This document shows positions 45,404-54,181 of a stretch of DNA of 64,000 nt, piece after piece. Under the pieces are notes generated by a model. The model made no database searches and was not told the origin of the DNA. It saw only the letters and a list, made by a program, of their open reading frames with translations. The stretch lies in the NCBI GenBank assembly GCA_023666705.1, contig JAMPBO010000017.1:1-64000 (forward strand), given 5' to 3'. Each line of letters opens with the position of its first letter. Positions within the stretch are counted from its first letter, which is position 1. Made by a program: the position numbers and the translations under genes. This DNA comes from Bacteroides sp. (GTDB lineage: Bacteria; Bacillota; Clostridia; Lachnospirales; Lachnospiraceae).

Positions 45404-46393
45404 CTACTCCTTTTTGAACATGGATGTACTCAAATACTTGAGCCCTCCATCAGCAACCATCGCAACAATATTTTTGCCTGCATTTTCAGGTCTTTGTGCC
45501 AGCTTCTTTGCCGCCGTAATCGTTCCTGCAGACGACTCACCGACAAATAAACCATCCGTAACGGCAATCTCCCTTGCCGTCTCATACGCTTCTTCCCCTG
45601 ATACGGTAATTACCTCATCATAATTGAAGCCATGCCTCTTATAGAAAAATGGTGCCATATCTTCCGGCACACCGTCCACCAGCATAATCCCGTCAATCTT
45701 CGGTTCTGTTTTTCCCGGTGCAGGAAGTGAATTTGCATCAGGCTGTACAAGAACAATTTTCACATCAGGATTTTTTTCTTTTAAATATTTTCCTGCACCT
45801 GTAATGGTTCCGCCTGTTCCGGACATTGCCACAAATATATCAACCTTTCCCTCCATCTGCTCCCAAATTTCAGGTGCCGTATGCTCATAATGTGCCTTTA
45901 CATTTGCCTCATTTGAGCACTGGTTAATATAGTAGTATCCCTTTTCTTTACCATAAGCCTCCATTGGCTCAAGTAATGTCTGAAAGGTTGCATCCGGTCT
46001 GGACATGGCTTCAATTACACCTGGAATTTCAGCAAAATCAAGAAGCTCTGCCCCATGTGCACGAAGCATCTGGGACCGCTCAACTGTTACGCCCGGTTCA
46101 ATGGCAATTACCACATTGTACCCTCTTGACTTTCCAAATGCCGCCAGTGAAATTCCTGTATTTCCACTTGTATTGTCCAAAATCGTATCTCCCGGCTTGA
46201 GCTTGCCCTCTTTTTCAGCCTCTAAAATCATTTCCTTGACAATTCGGTCCTTCACGCTGCCTGTCGGGTTAAAATACTCCAATTTGCCAAAAATTTTTGC
46301 ACCAAGCCCATTCTTTTTTTCATATCCTGCAATTTCTATCAGTGGTGTATTTCCCACCAAATCAATTAATGATGTTACTGCTTTCCCTGCCAT
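45404..46393 (-). CDS. cysK: Cysteine synthase A (O-acetylserine sulfhydrylase)
   Basis: 329 aa. Hallmarks: NPTGSVKDRI with the PLP lysine, NTSGNTGISLAAFG, and the phosphate cradle SGTGGTITGAG. It makes cysteine from O-acetylserine and sulfide. Near the active site PNPTGSV is conserved, so activity is expected; a related enzyme using other nucleophiles cannot be excluded. It sits between two LanC-like genes with gaps of 4 and 14 bp, so it is part of one transcript. The serine acetyltransferase that supplies its substrate is about 4 kb away in the LysR operon and appears to share the same operator. Confidence 0.92.
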   Translation of the reverse strand: MAGKAVTSLIDLVGNTPLIEIAGYEKKNGLGAKIFGKLEYFNPTGSVKDRIVKEMILEAEKEGKLKPGDTILDNTSGNTGISLAAFGKSRGYNVVIAIEPGVTVERSQMLRAHGAELLDFAEIPGVIEAMSRPDATFQTLLEPMEAYGKEKGYYYINQCSNEANVKAHYEHTAPEIWEQMEGKVDIFVAMSGTGGTITGAGKYLKEKNPDVKIVLVQPDANSLPAPGKTEPKIDGIMLVDGVPEDMAPFFYKRHGFNYDEVITVSGEEAYETAREIAVTDGLFVGESSAGTITAAKKLAQRPENAGKNIVAMVADGGLKYLSTSMFKKE

Positions 46394-46407
46394 AATAATC
46401 GTTCCTC

Positions 46408-47787
46408 CTAAAATAGTTTTTCATATGGGTCCTCAATAAATCTCGGCAATTTGCCGTTACCTGTAATTACGGAATTAAGCACCAGCAGCGATGCTGCACA
46501 GCCTGCACTTCCGTGATACAGCCCAATATATGCATCCGATGTCTCAGGCTCATGTCTGTTCCAGCTTGTATACCAGCGTCGCAGCTTTTGATGCACGTAT
46601 GCATCGCCAATTAAAACCTCCGCCGTCTCATAGGCTGCATCCAAATAACGCTTGTTACCTGTCATCCCATAAATACTTAGAAAATGCTCCAGCATACCCG
46701 CTGCACCACAGCAATAACAATATGTATGCCAATACCCTGAAGAATGTCTGCCCGGTGCTCCTGCCGCCAAAATCCCTTCCGTCAGCTTAATTACAAAATC
46801 CTTATAATTTTTATTTTCCGTCAGCGTATATAACTTATAAAACAGTCTTGAGGTTCCAATCGGTCCCTGACACATTCCCAAATAATACAAGTCCTCCGCT
46901 AACGGATCATTGTAGCGGACGAGTGCCGCTTGTCCATCCTCTGACACATCTGCGACATTCAGGATATATTCGGCACCCTCCTTTGCCAATTCCAGAAATT
47001 CTTTCTCCTGCGTATATTCGTATATACATGCCAAAATATATGCACTGCCTGCCGTTCCATAAAAGAAGCCCGGAAAATATCCTTTTCCTCCACCAAGCGT
47101 TGGAAATGTAGTTGTATCCATTGCAAACCATCTTTTTCCGCCCTGCGGTGCTGCTTCAGCTTTTGACGCAATATAGTTTCCTGCTAACCTTGCCGCTTCT
47201 ATGTATTCCTCTTTTTTCAGGATTTCATATGCATATACAAGGTAGAGAACCAATCCTCCCTCCGCAATAATTCCATATTGTCCATACCATGTAAGACCAC
47301 TTTCATCTACATTTGCAGACGCAATCAAATCCTCCGTAACCGTAATGAAATGCTGTCTGTATTTTTCCTCATTCGTTATCTCATACAACAGCTCTGCCAC
47401 ATAAGCACCACCCGTAGGTCCATTTAAGTGTCCGACATCAAAGCCTGTAAGCGTATTATCTTCATTTCTAAAAGCATGAACGCCCTTGTACTCATGTATC
47501 ACATAATCAATGCCTGCTTTTGCCTCTGTCAGCCATTTTTCGTCCTTTGTGGACAAATACAGCCTGAGGAAGAAAAATGATATTCCCGCTGCCCCTGAAT
47601 ATAAGCTGGTTTCACTTAATAAAAGTCCCCCTTGGGGAATTTCTTTCTCTGGAAGCAAATCCCAATAGTTTCCATATTCCGTTACATGCTCATATTTGTT
47701 AATCCAATTTGCTGTTTCTATGGCTGCCTGTATCAACTTTGCCGAATTCATTGGTTCAAATGCTTTTATCCATTTCTCCTTTGCCAT
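46408..47787 (-). CDS. LanC-like protein 2 (lanthionine-cyclase fold, CCG type)
   Basis: 459 aa, a paralogue of the LanC-like protein at 44026-45399. The toroid turns are SLYSGAAGISFFFL, GPTGGAYVAELLY, FFYGTAGSAYILA, CQGPIGTSRLF, CCGAAGMLEHFL and YHGSAGCAASLLV. The zinc-ligand positions are Cys306 (MCQG) and Cys359-Cys360 (CYCCG). The residue after the first Cys is Gln here and His in the paralogue, so the two proteins may differ in catalysis or form a pair of unlike subunits. It is the first gene of the three-gene operon and starts 29 bp after a 24-bp operator shared with the LysR gene. Confidence 0.82.
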   Translation of the reverse strand: MAKEKWIKAFEPMNSAKLIQAAIETANWINKYEHVTEYGNYWDLLPEKEIPQGGLLLSETSLYSGAAGISFFFLRLYLSTKDEKWLTEAKAGIDYVIHEYKGVHAFRNEDNTLTGFDVGHLNGPTGGAYVAELLYEITNEEKYRQHFITVTEDLIASANVDESGLTWYGQYGIIAEGGLVLYLVYAYEILKKEEYIEAARLAGNYIASKAEAAPQGGKRWFAMDTTTFPTLGGGKGYFPGFFYGTAGSAYILACIYEYTQEKEFLELAKEGAEYILNVADVSEDGQAALVRYNDPLAEDLYYLGMCQGPIGTSRLFYKLYTLTENKNYKDFVIKLTEGILAAGAPGRHSSGYWHTYCYCCGAAGMLEHFLSIYGMTGNKRYLDAAYETAEVLIGDAYVHQKLRRWYTSWNRHEPETSDAYIGLYHGSAGCAASLLVLNSVITGNGKLPRFIEDPYEKLF

Positions 47788-47815
47788 TCCATTGCCTTCT
47801 TTCTTTTACCATATC

Positions 47816-47839
47816 AATCCTATTTGTTTTGTAGGTTTT
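47816..47839 (-). promoter_or_regulatory. Operator of the LanC-cysK-LanC operon (cysteine-regulon site 2)
   Basis: On the minus strand the site reads AAAACCTA, two bases, AAACA, one base, ATAGG, one base, TT. It matches 20 of 24 positions of the site at 52247-52270 before the LysR gene. A -10-like TATTAT abuts it on the upstream side. Confidence 0.65.
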
Positions 47840-47902
47840 ATAATACTACGTATGCCCTGACTTGTCTAATTACAATTAGTTTGAACATGTTATAAATTTA
47901 CG

Positions 47903-49084
47903 TTATAACACTGCATTTTTAATTCTATCCAATGCTTCCCTTAAAACGCTCCTGCTGGTTGCTATATTAATGCGTTCAAAGCCCTCTCCTGCCTTACCAA
48001 AAATAGCACCACTGTCCAGCCAAAGCTTCGCTTTATTCACAATCAAGTTTTCCAAATCCTGTTCACGCAAATTCAACCCTCTGAAATCAAGCCAGATAAG
48101 ATACGTTCCCTCAGGCTCAATCAGCTTAATTTGCGGCAGATTTTGGGCAATGTAGTTCCTTACAAACGCTAAATTGTCCTGTAAATATTTCTTGAGCTCC
48201 CGATACCACTCCTCCCCATATTTATAAGCCGCCTCACATGCAACAATTCCGATTGTGTTAAGCTGGCTATACCCTGATGCAGCTATTTCTTTCCTAAATG
48301 CACGACGTAATTTACTGTTTGGAATTATGATATTCGATATTTGTAAGCCTGCAAGATTAAAGGTTTTTGCAGGCGATGTGCATGTGATAACGATATCCTT
48401 AAGCCGACTATCCACATTTAATAAAGGGGTATGCCGAAAGCCATCAAACGTAAAATCTCCATGAATTTCATCGCTCACAATCAACACATTATGTTTCAGG
48501 CAAATCTCAGCAATTTGTTTTAACTCCTCATATGTCCATACTCTGCCCACAGGATTATGCGGACTGCAAAGGAGAAATAATTTCACATGATGTTCTACTA
48601 TTTTATTTTCAAAATCCTCAAAATCGATATGATATTTCCCATCTTCCCAAAGCACAAGGTCATTGCTGATAACCCTCCTGTGGTTATCTGTAATTACTTC
48701 CGTAAATGGATAGTATACCGGCTGCTGAATCAGCACCGTATCATTTTCACTTGTATAGCTCCTTACTGCCATAGCAAGTGCATATACAACCCCGGGCGTT
48801 TTTACCAGCCAGCTTTGCTCTATATTTAAGCCATGGTGTTCACGAAGCCAGCCTGCCACTGCATTAAAATATGCTTCTCCCGTTTCGGTATACCCAAAAA
48901 TCCCATGTGCAACCCTTTTTTGTATTTCATCCAACACAAGGCTGGAGGTTTTAAAATCCATGTCAGCCACCCAAAGCGGCAATACGTCCGCAGGTTTTCC
49001 TCTTTTTACGGCGAAATCATATTTTATACTGTCTGTGTTTTTCCTATTAATGACTTCATCAAAATTTGTATTTTGTTCAACCAT
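47903..49084 (-). CDS. MalY/PatB-family PLP-dependent C-S lyase (cystathionine beta-lyase type)
   Basis: 393 aa from the ATG at 49084, which has AGGAG seven bases upstream. The longer frame runs back into the previous gene's end. The PLP lysine is in TSPAKTFNLAGLQ, and the signature PLWVADMDFKT near the start marks the MalY/PatB group. These cleave cystathionine or cystine to a thiol, pyruvate and ammonia, and take part in methionine synthesis or sulfide release. It directly follows the trans-sulfuration gene, so it is probably the methionine-pathway beta-lyase. Confidence 0.85.
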   Translation of the reverse strand: MVEQNTNFDEVINRKNTDSIKYDFAVKRGKPADVLPLWVADMDFKTSSLVLDEIQKRVAHGIFGYTETGEAYFNAVAGWLREHHGLNIEQSWLVKTPGVVYALAMAVRSYTSENDTVLIQQPVYYPFTEVITDNHRRVISNDLVLWEDGKYHIDFEDFENKIVEHHVKLFLLCSPHNPVGRVWTYEELKQIAEICLKHNVLIVSDEIHGDFTFDGFRHTPLLNVDSRLKDIVITCTSPAKTFNLAGLQISNIIIPNSKLRRAFRKEIAASGYSQLNTIGIVACEAAYKYGEEWYRELKKYLQDNLAFVRNYIAQNLPQIKLIEPEGTYLIWLDFRGLNLREQDLENLIVNKAKLWLDSGAIFGKAGEGFERINIATSRSVLREALDRIKNAVL

Positions 49085-49121
49085 AAAATCTCTCCTCTCA
49101 AATGTTTGGTGCAAAGCCACA

Positions 49122-50294
49122 CTATATATACAGTCCCTTATAACCATCATAGGAATCAATTGCATATTTAAGATCCCTAATCAAGTCCTCTTTATCCTCA
49201 ATTCCTGTAGACATACGCAGAACACAATCCGTAATCCCATTCGCCATCCGTATTTCCCAAGGAACATCCGCATGGGTCTGTGTACAAGGATATGTAAGCA
49301 ATGTTTCAACCCCGCCCAAGCTTTCCGCAAACGGAATAATCTTAGTATGCTTCAAAATATGCTGTGCCAGTTCTTTACTTTCCAGCTCAAATGTAATCAT
49401 TGAGCCAAACCCTCTCGCCTGACCTTTGCAAATCTCATAGCCACAGCTTCCTTCAATCCCCGGATAATACACCCGTTTAACTTTAGGCTCTGACAGTAAA
49501 TATTCAACAATTGCCTGTGCATTTTCCTGTGACTTTTCCATTCGGATTGGGAGCGTTTTTATTCCACGCAAAATCAACCAACTGTCCATCGGTGCAAGCC
49601 CCGAACCAACCGTTTTAATGATAAACCGCATTTTCTCAGATAGTTCCTCGGAATTGGTAACGATAAAGCCCGAAAGCGTATCATTGTGTCCCCCAAGAAA
49701 TTTTGTTCCGCTATGAATTACAATATCTGCACCAAGGTCCAAAGGATTTTGAAAATATGGCGTCAAAAATGTATTGTCAACAATCAAAATCAAATTATGC
49801 CGTTTTGCAATGTCAGCCATTTTTCTGATATCTATTACACTCATCATCGGATTGGTCGGCGTCTCAATATAAATTGCTTTTGTGTTATCCCTTACATAGC
49901 TTTCCACATCAGCCTTGCTACAGTTAATATGTGAAAATGTAATTCCATTTTTTTCATTAATATGTTTAAAAAGTCTGATACTGCCTCCATATAAATCAGC
50001 GTCCGTTATCAAATGGTCGCCCGGACAAAACAGCTCCATCAATGCCGTAATCGCTGCCATCCCGCTTGAAAAAGCCAAAGCATCAATTCCATTTTCCAAA
50101 GCTGCCACTACTTTTTCAAGCTGCTGCCTTGTGGGATTTTGCAGTCTGGAATAATCAAAGCCTGTACTTTTTCCCACCTCCGGATGTGCATATGTAGCTG
50201 TCTGATAGATTGGAAAGCTAATTGCACCTGTTGATTCTATATTCCGTTCCATTCCCTCGCCATAAATACATTTTGTTGCAAACTTAAATTCCAT
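49122..50294 (-). CDS. Trans-sulfuration PLP enzyme (cystathionine gamma-synthase/lyase family)
   Basis: 390 aa from the ATG at 50294. A GTG three codons upstream with AAAGGG is an alternative start. Family marks: SGMAAITALMEL, ETPTNPMMSVIDI and the PLP lysine in HSGTKFLGGHNDTLSG. The enzyme joins or cleaves cysteine, homocysteine and their O-acyl precursors; sequence alone does not separate the gamma-synthase from the gamma-lyase. It is followed by the beta-lyase gene and preceded by serine acetyltransferase, which supports a role in sulfur amino acid interconversion. Confidence 0.88.
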   Translation of the reverse strand: MEFKFATKCIYGEGMERNIESTGAISFPIYQTATYAHPEVGKSTGFDYSRLQNPTRQQLEKVVAALENGIDALAFSSGMAAITALMELFCPGDHLITDADLYGGSIRLFKHINEKNGITFSHINCSKADVESYVRDNTKAIYIETPTNPMMSVIDIRKMADIAKRHNLILIVDNTFLTPYFQNPLDLGADIVIHSGTKFLGGHNDTLSGFIVTNSEELSEKMRFIIKTVGSGLAPMDSWLILRGIKTLPIRMEKSQENAQAIVEYLLSEPKVKRVYYPGIEGSCGYEICKGQARGFGSMITFELESKELAQHILKHTKIIPFAESLGGVETLLTYPCTQTHADVPWEIRMANGITDCVLRMSTGIEDKEDLIRDLKYAIDSYDGYKGLYI

Positions 50295-50394
50295 AATAAT
50301 CACTCATCCCTTTCGTTTCACTCAAGCACAAATAGTCATGAAATATCTTATTTTTCACACTAAATCATCCTTTTATTATTCAAATAAATGCTTT

Positions 50395-51312
50395 TTACAT
50401 ATCCGTATCAGACATTCGGTTTTTTATCTTTAATTCCGGCATGAGTGCTGATACTCTTGTATTTGCAGGTATGGATTCTGTAATAAACGTATTACCTGCA
50501 ATCACGGAATTTCTACCGATAACCGTTTCTCCGCCTAGCACAGTGGCATTTGCGTAAATCACTACATGATCCTCTATTGTCGGATGACGTTTTACGCCCG
50601 ATAATTGCTGTCCCTTCATGGTTGACAGTGCACCGAGCGTCACTCCCTGATAAAGCTTTACGTGATTTCCTATTTTTGTTGTTTCACCGATTACAATTCC
50701 CGTTCCATGGTCTATAAAAAAATACTCTCCGATATCTGCTCCCGGATTGATATCAATTCCCGTCTTTCCATGTGCGTATTCTGTCATAATTCTTGGCATG
50801 TATGGAATTTTGAGCTGATACAATTCATGTGCAATCCGATACACAAATATTGCAAATATCCCCGGATATGAAAAGATGATTTCCTCCCTGTCGGACGCCG
50901 CCGGGTCTCCCGCAAGTTCAGCGTCCACATCCTTTAATAGCAATTCCTGAATATCAGGCAGTCGGTTTATAAATTGAAATGTCAGGTCTTCCACTTCTTT
51001 ATCAAACTCTTCTCCTCTTGTTCGTGTTGTCCGAAATAAAAGTGCCAAACGGATTTGCTTAAACAGCTTTTCATATACAATTGCAAGTGCGTTGCCCGCA
51101 AAATTGCCAAGCTTGACATATGCCGTATTTTCCTCCCCAAAAAAACCCGGAAATATAATTTTTTGAATTTCTATAAGCGTGTCAATGATTTCTGACTGCT
51201 TTGGCAAACGCTCTCCAATTCCCATTTCAAACATTTCCTGTTTTTTATAATTATGGTTTAATCGTTCTGACACCTTGCTAATCTTGCATATCACTGCATT
51301 ATCTTCTTTCAT
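50395..51312 (-). CDS. cysE: Serine O-acetyltransferase
   Basis: 305 aa. The C-terminal 130 residues are a left-handed beta-helix acetyltransferase: [20 protein letters not shown], then [19 protein letters not shown]. The N-terminal helical domain makes it an EpsC-type SAT, longer than E. coli CysE. It makes O-acetylserine from serine and acetyl-CoA, feeding CysK. It starts 15 bp after the LysR gene, so the regulator and SAT are cotranscribed. Feedback by cysteine is usual for the family. Confidence 0.88.
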   Translation of the reverse strand: MKEDNAVICKISKVSERLNHNYKKQEMFEMGIGERLPKQSEIIDTLIEIQKIIFPGFFGEENTAYVKLGNFAGNALAIVYEKLFKQIRLALLFRTTRTRGEEFDKEVEDLTFQFINRLPDIQELLLKDVDAELAGDPAASDREEIIFSYPGIFAIFVYRIAHELYQLKIPYMPRIMTEYAHGKTGIDINPGADIGEYFFIDHGTGIVIGETTKIGNHVKLYQGVTLGALSTMKGQQLSGVKRHPTIEDHVVIYANATVLGGETVIGRNSVIAGNTFITESIPANTRVSALMPELKIKNRMSDTDM

Positions 51313-51327
51313 TTGTCCGTACCTTTC

Positions 51328-52230
51328 TTAGTTATTTCCGTATTGCTTCAGGATAGATATATATTTTTCTCCGAGAATACTAAGGGGCATTTTCTTTTTC
51401 TTTATATACCCAATTGTCATTTTGTCCTGTGAGTCTAAAGGAATTGCCACATATCCATCACCGTTTAATTTCTCACATATTATTCCTGAGCATAATGTAA
51501 AGCCGTTCATCCCTGTCATAAGGTTTAACATCGTAGCCCTGTCGTCTGCCTTTATAATTCTTTTATACTTATGGGTAGGAAACATTTCTTCCGCATAATA
51601 AAACGAATTATTCTCTCCCTGTTCAAACGACAGACACGGATAATCAGCAAGCTCATCAAAAGCAATTTTTTTCTTTTGTGCCAACGGATGCTCTGCACTC
51701 ATGTAGACATATACATCGCACTGAAATAGCGGAACAAATTCCAACTCCTTATCTATCAGTATTTTATTAAGTGCTTTTTCGTTAAAATCATTTCTTGATA
51801 TTACGCCAATCTCACTTCGAAATTTTTCAACATTTTCTATCAACTCTGCCGTTTTTGTCTCATGTACTGCAAGTTCATAATCATTCAGCTTAAATTCCTC
51901 CGCAAGTGTCATAAATGCTTCAACCGCAAATGAATAATGCTGCATGGACACGCTAAATTTATTATCTAAATTTTCACCGGATGAATAGCGTTCTTTTAGC
52001 ATTTCACTCATTTCTACAATCTGTCTTGCGTAGCTCAAAAGATTTTCGCCTTCCGTTGTAACGATTATACCTCTCTGGTTTCTAATGAAAATTTCTATTT
52101 GCAGCTCATCCTCCAAGTCTTTGATTGCACTTGATAATGCAGGCTGTGAAATAAAAAGTTCCGCCGCTGCTCTATTCATTGATTTTGTTTCTGCAATTTT
52201 GACTGTATATAATAACTGTTGTAATGTCAT
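51328..52230 (-). CDS. LysR-family regulator of sulfur metabolism (CysR/CmbR-like)
   Basis: 300 aa. The N-terminal winged helix is typical (TKSMNRAAAELFISQPALSS, then IKDLEDELQIEIFIRNQRG), followed by a periplasmic-binding-protein-like effector domain. It is the first gene of the operon with serine acetyltransferase and two trans-sulfuration genes. Position and gene content suggest it senses O-acetylserine or a related metabolite, as CysR/CmbR/YtlI do. An 8-bp-armed palindrome 17 bp before its start is a likely autoregulatory site, and a near copy precedes the LanC operon. Confidence 0.85.
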   Translation of the reverse strand: MTLQQLLYTVKIAETKSMNRAAAELFISQPALSSAIKDLEDELQIEIFIRNQRGIIVTTEGENLLSYARQIVEMSEMLKERYSSGENLDNKFSVSMQHYSFAVEAFMTLAEEFKLNDYELAVHETKTAELIENVEKFRSEIGVISRNDFNEKALNKILIDKELEFVPLFQCDVYVYMSAEHPLAQKKKIAFDELADYPCLSFEQGENNSFYYAEEMFPTHKYKRIIKADDRATMLNLMTGMNGFTLCSGIICEKLNGDGYVAIPLDSQDKMTIGYIKKKKMPLSILGEKYISILKQYGNN

Positions 52231-52246
52231 GTTATACCGCCTTTCT

Positions 52247-52305
52247 AAACCTATCTGTTTAATAGGTTTTTAGGACATCATACCACCCAACTATCTTATT
52301 TACAA
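52247..52305 (-). promoter_or_regulatory. Promoter and operator of the LysR-cysE operon (cysteine-regulon site 1)
   Basis: On the minus strand TTGTAA (52300-52305) and TATGAT (52277-52282) are separated by 17 bp. The operator (52247-52270) contains a perfect inverted repeat, AAACCTAT and ATAGGTTT with a 7-bp centre (52247-52269). It lies at the expected start of transcription. Confidence 0.65.
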
Positions 52306-52388
52306 TATAATTATACAAAAATATTTCCGTACAGACTAATATATATATTCTATGTTGTGTTATAAATTATGCTTATAAGTGGGGATAG

Positions 52389-53381
52389 TTACCTTTTTAC
52401 ATATCTCTGGTTTTTGCTTTGGGGCTTGTCTGGGATTGTCATATGAACAAGCCCAAGCTCAATCGCAGGATTCATGTAATTTTTTCGGAAGGTTTCCCGT
52501 GATTTCAGACCAAGCTCATTCATAATGAACTGTGCTGTATATGGTACATCATATTCCATAACCGCAAGCATCTTTTTCACATACTCACTTGTTTCTGCAT
52601 TTAGCTTATCAACCTGCTCTGCCACATCATCCAATATTTTATCTATTTGCTCCAGCATAAATTCAATAAACAAATCAGAGTTTCCATTTGCGTGACACTG
52701 TGCAATTGCGTTGTAGTATTCCTCTTGAAATTTTTCTATTTGACTCTCCAACGGGATATACGCAAACACACTCCTCCATTTGTATAAAAGCACTGTGTGC
52801 CATAATCTTGCCATTCGACCGTTACCATCTGAAAAAGGATGAATAAACACAAATTCATAATGAAAAATTGCAGCCAAAATTAGTGGATGAAGCTTTTTTT
52901 CATTTTTCTTCATCCAGTCAAACAACTTATTCATTAACTCCGAAACCATATGTGGCGGTGGTGCTACAAAGATACATTTATCCCCTGCAAAAACTCCCTC
53001 ATCGCCTGTTCTAAATACGCCCGACTCTATAACTGTATTGTATGTCATAACTCCGTGGATTCTTTTCAAATCCGAAATACTGTATGGCTTTATTTTTTCT
53101 ATTTCTTCATAAGCTGCGTAGGCATTTTTTACTTCCTGTATCTCATCTTGGCTTCCAAGTACGATATGTCCGTCAATAACATCCCTTACCTCCGATAAAG
53201 AAAGTGAATTTGCCTCAATTTTCAATGAAGAATGTATTGACTTTATTCGGTTGTTTCTTCGAAGATGCGGCTTTGATTCCAGTTCTCTGTGACTGCTTAT
53301 TTTTCCCACCTTCTCAGATATGGATGCCACAAGCGTAAGCATCTTATTAGATATTGTATATGGCGGTGAATAACTTGACAT
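52389..53381 (-). CDS. Fic/DOC family protein with C-terminal winged helix
   Basis: 330 aa. The core motif HPFSDGNGRMARLW is fully canonical (HxFxDGNGRxxR), so it should be an active AMP- or phosphate-transferase. An inhibitory-helix motif is visible upstream: SSLKIEANSLS, close to the S/TxxxE(G/N) class II element. The N-terminus also carries the Fic_N-like helical domain. The C-terminal 80 residues resemble the winged helix found in many Fic regulators. It stands alone between the LysR operon and the restriction-modification cassette. Confidence 0.85.
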   Translation of the reverse strand: MSSYSPPYTISNKMLTLVASISEKVGKISSHRELESKPHLRRNNRIKSIHSSLKIEANSLSLSEVRDVIDGHIVLGSQDEIQEVKNAYAAYEEIEKIKPYSISDLKRIHGVMTYNTVIESGVFRTGDEGVFAGDKCIFVAPPPHMVSELMNKLFDWMKKNEKKLHPLILAAIFHYEFVFIHPFSDGNGRMARLWHTVLLYKWRSVFAYIPLESQIEKFQEEYYNAIAQCHANGNSDLFIEFMLEQIDKILDDVAEQVDKLNAETSEYVKKMLAVMEYDVPYTAQFIMNELGLKSRETFRKNYMNPAIELGLVHMTIPDKPQSKNQRYVKR

Positions 53382-53431
53382 TTCATGCTCCCATCTTGCT
53401 TATTATCTTGCTTATTATCTTACCACATTTT

Positions 53432-53614
53432 TTAAAATTTTAATACATGAATGTTTCGCAAATCGTTTGCATCTAAGAGCTTCAACTGCTCCTCTTCACT
53501 CATGTCTGCCAGCTTGTCCTTGAGCTTCATTTCCTTGTATAGCATACCACTTGTATTAAAGAATTTCCTTTTCGGACCCCCATTGCACAATATAGACAAA
53601 TCATCACAAGGCAC
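53432..53614 (-). pseudogene. ArsC-family (Spx/MgsR-like) gene fragment
   Basis: A 60-codon frame. From FFNTSGMLYKEM through EEEQLKLL it is identical over about 31 residues to the intact arsC-like protein at 57060-57410. The DNA differs at about 7 of 91 positions (hand count), apparently all third-codon positions. The N-terminal half with the CxxC motif is missing and the C-terminus diverges (LDANDLRNIHVLKF). It lies next to a 21-bp repeat copy and at the edge of the restriction-modification cassette. Confidence 0.8.
53583..53603 (-). repeat. 21-bp repeat, copy 2
   Basis: Identical to copies at 8518-8538 and 57471-57491. Here it lies between the Vsr gene end and the arsC fragment. Confidence 0.85.
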
Positions 53615-53640
53615 GCTTTACCCATTAAAAAAACATTCTC

Positions 53641-54114
53641 TCACAATGTATCTTCTTCACATCCATTTTCTATTTTAATATCAAAAATTGTTTCCTCGAT
53701 TACCCTAATACATTCATCCGTATTATTTTTAATATCATTTCCCCAGAACCGGATTACCGTCCATCCCATAAATAGAAGCTTTTTATTAATTTCATCATCC
53801 CGCTCTCTATTTCTGGATATTTTGCTAATCCAAAAATCACTATTTTTTCCACGTTCCAGCCTTGGTTTTAGAACCTCCCAATCCTTTCCATGAAAAAACT
53901 CGCCATCACAAAAAATAGCTATTTTATATTTTGTAATTGCAATGTCTGGACTTCCCGGTAATAATTTGTAATTCTTTCTATACCGCAACCCTTTTTTCCA
54001 AAGGGCTTTTCGAAGAATAACTTCAATCTTTGTATCCTTCGACTTAATGCTTTTCATATTTTTTTTACGTTGTTCAGGCGATAACTTATCTGATGTCTGT
54101 ATCACTCTTTCCAT
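53641..54114 (-). CDS. vsr: Very short patch repair (Vsr) endonuclease
   Basis: 157 aa. Family marks: RKKNMKSIKSKDTKIEVILR near the start, LPGSPDIAITKYKIAIFCDG and FFHG (active-site Asp and His). Vsr nicks next to T:G mismatches produced when 5-methylcytosine deaminates, so it repairs the mutagenic by-product of a C5-methylase. It belongs with the C5-methylase in the same cassette and is its last gene. Confidence 0.9.
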   Translation of the reverse strand: MERVIQTSDKLSPEQRKKNMKSIKSKDTKIEVILRKALWKKGLRYRKNYKLLPGSPDIAITKYKIAIFCDGEFFHGKDWEVLKPRLERGKNSDFWISKISRNRERDDEINKKLLFMGWTVIRFWGNDIKNNTDECIRVIEETIFDIKIENGCEEDTL

Positions 54115-54181
54115 ATTATTTAAATAACTGGTCCTTTCAATTGAATATTATGTATTCATATAAAAAAGCATTTTTCATCTT

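Noticed and set aside
44026-47787. A lantibiotic biosynthesis cluster
   Set aside because: Only LanC-like proteins are present. There is no dehydratase, precursor peptide, protease, exporter or immunity gene, and the neighbours are cysteine and methionine genes.
50295-50394. SAM riboswitch or T-box between cysE and the trans-sulfuration gene
   Set aside because: The gap is only 100 bp, with no T-box or SAM-aptamer-like conserved elements or terminator.
53432-53614. A functional 60-aa gene
   Set aside because: It lacks the CxxC half of the ArsC fold and has no ribosome site; it is a fragment of the gene at 57060.
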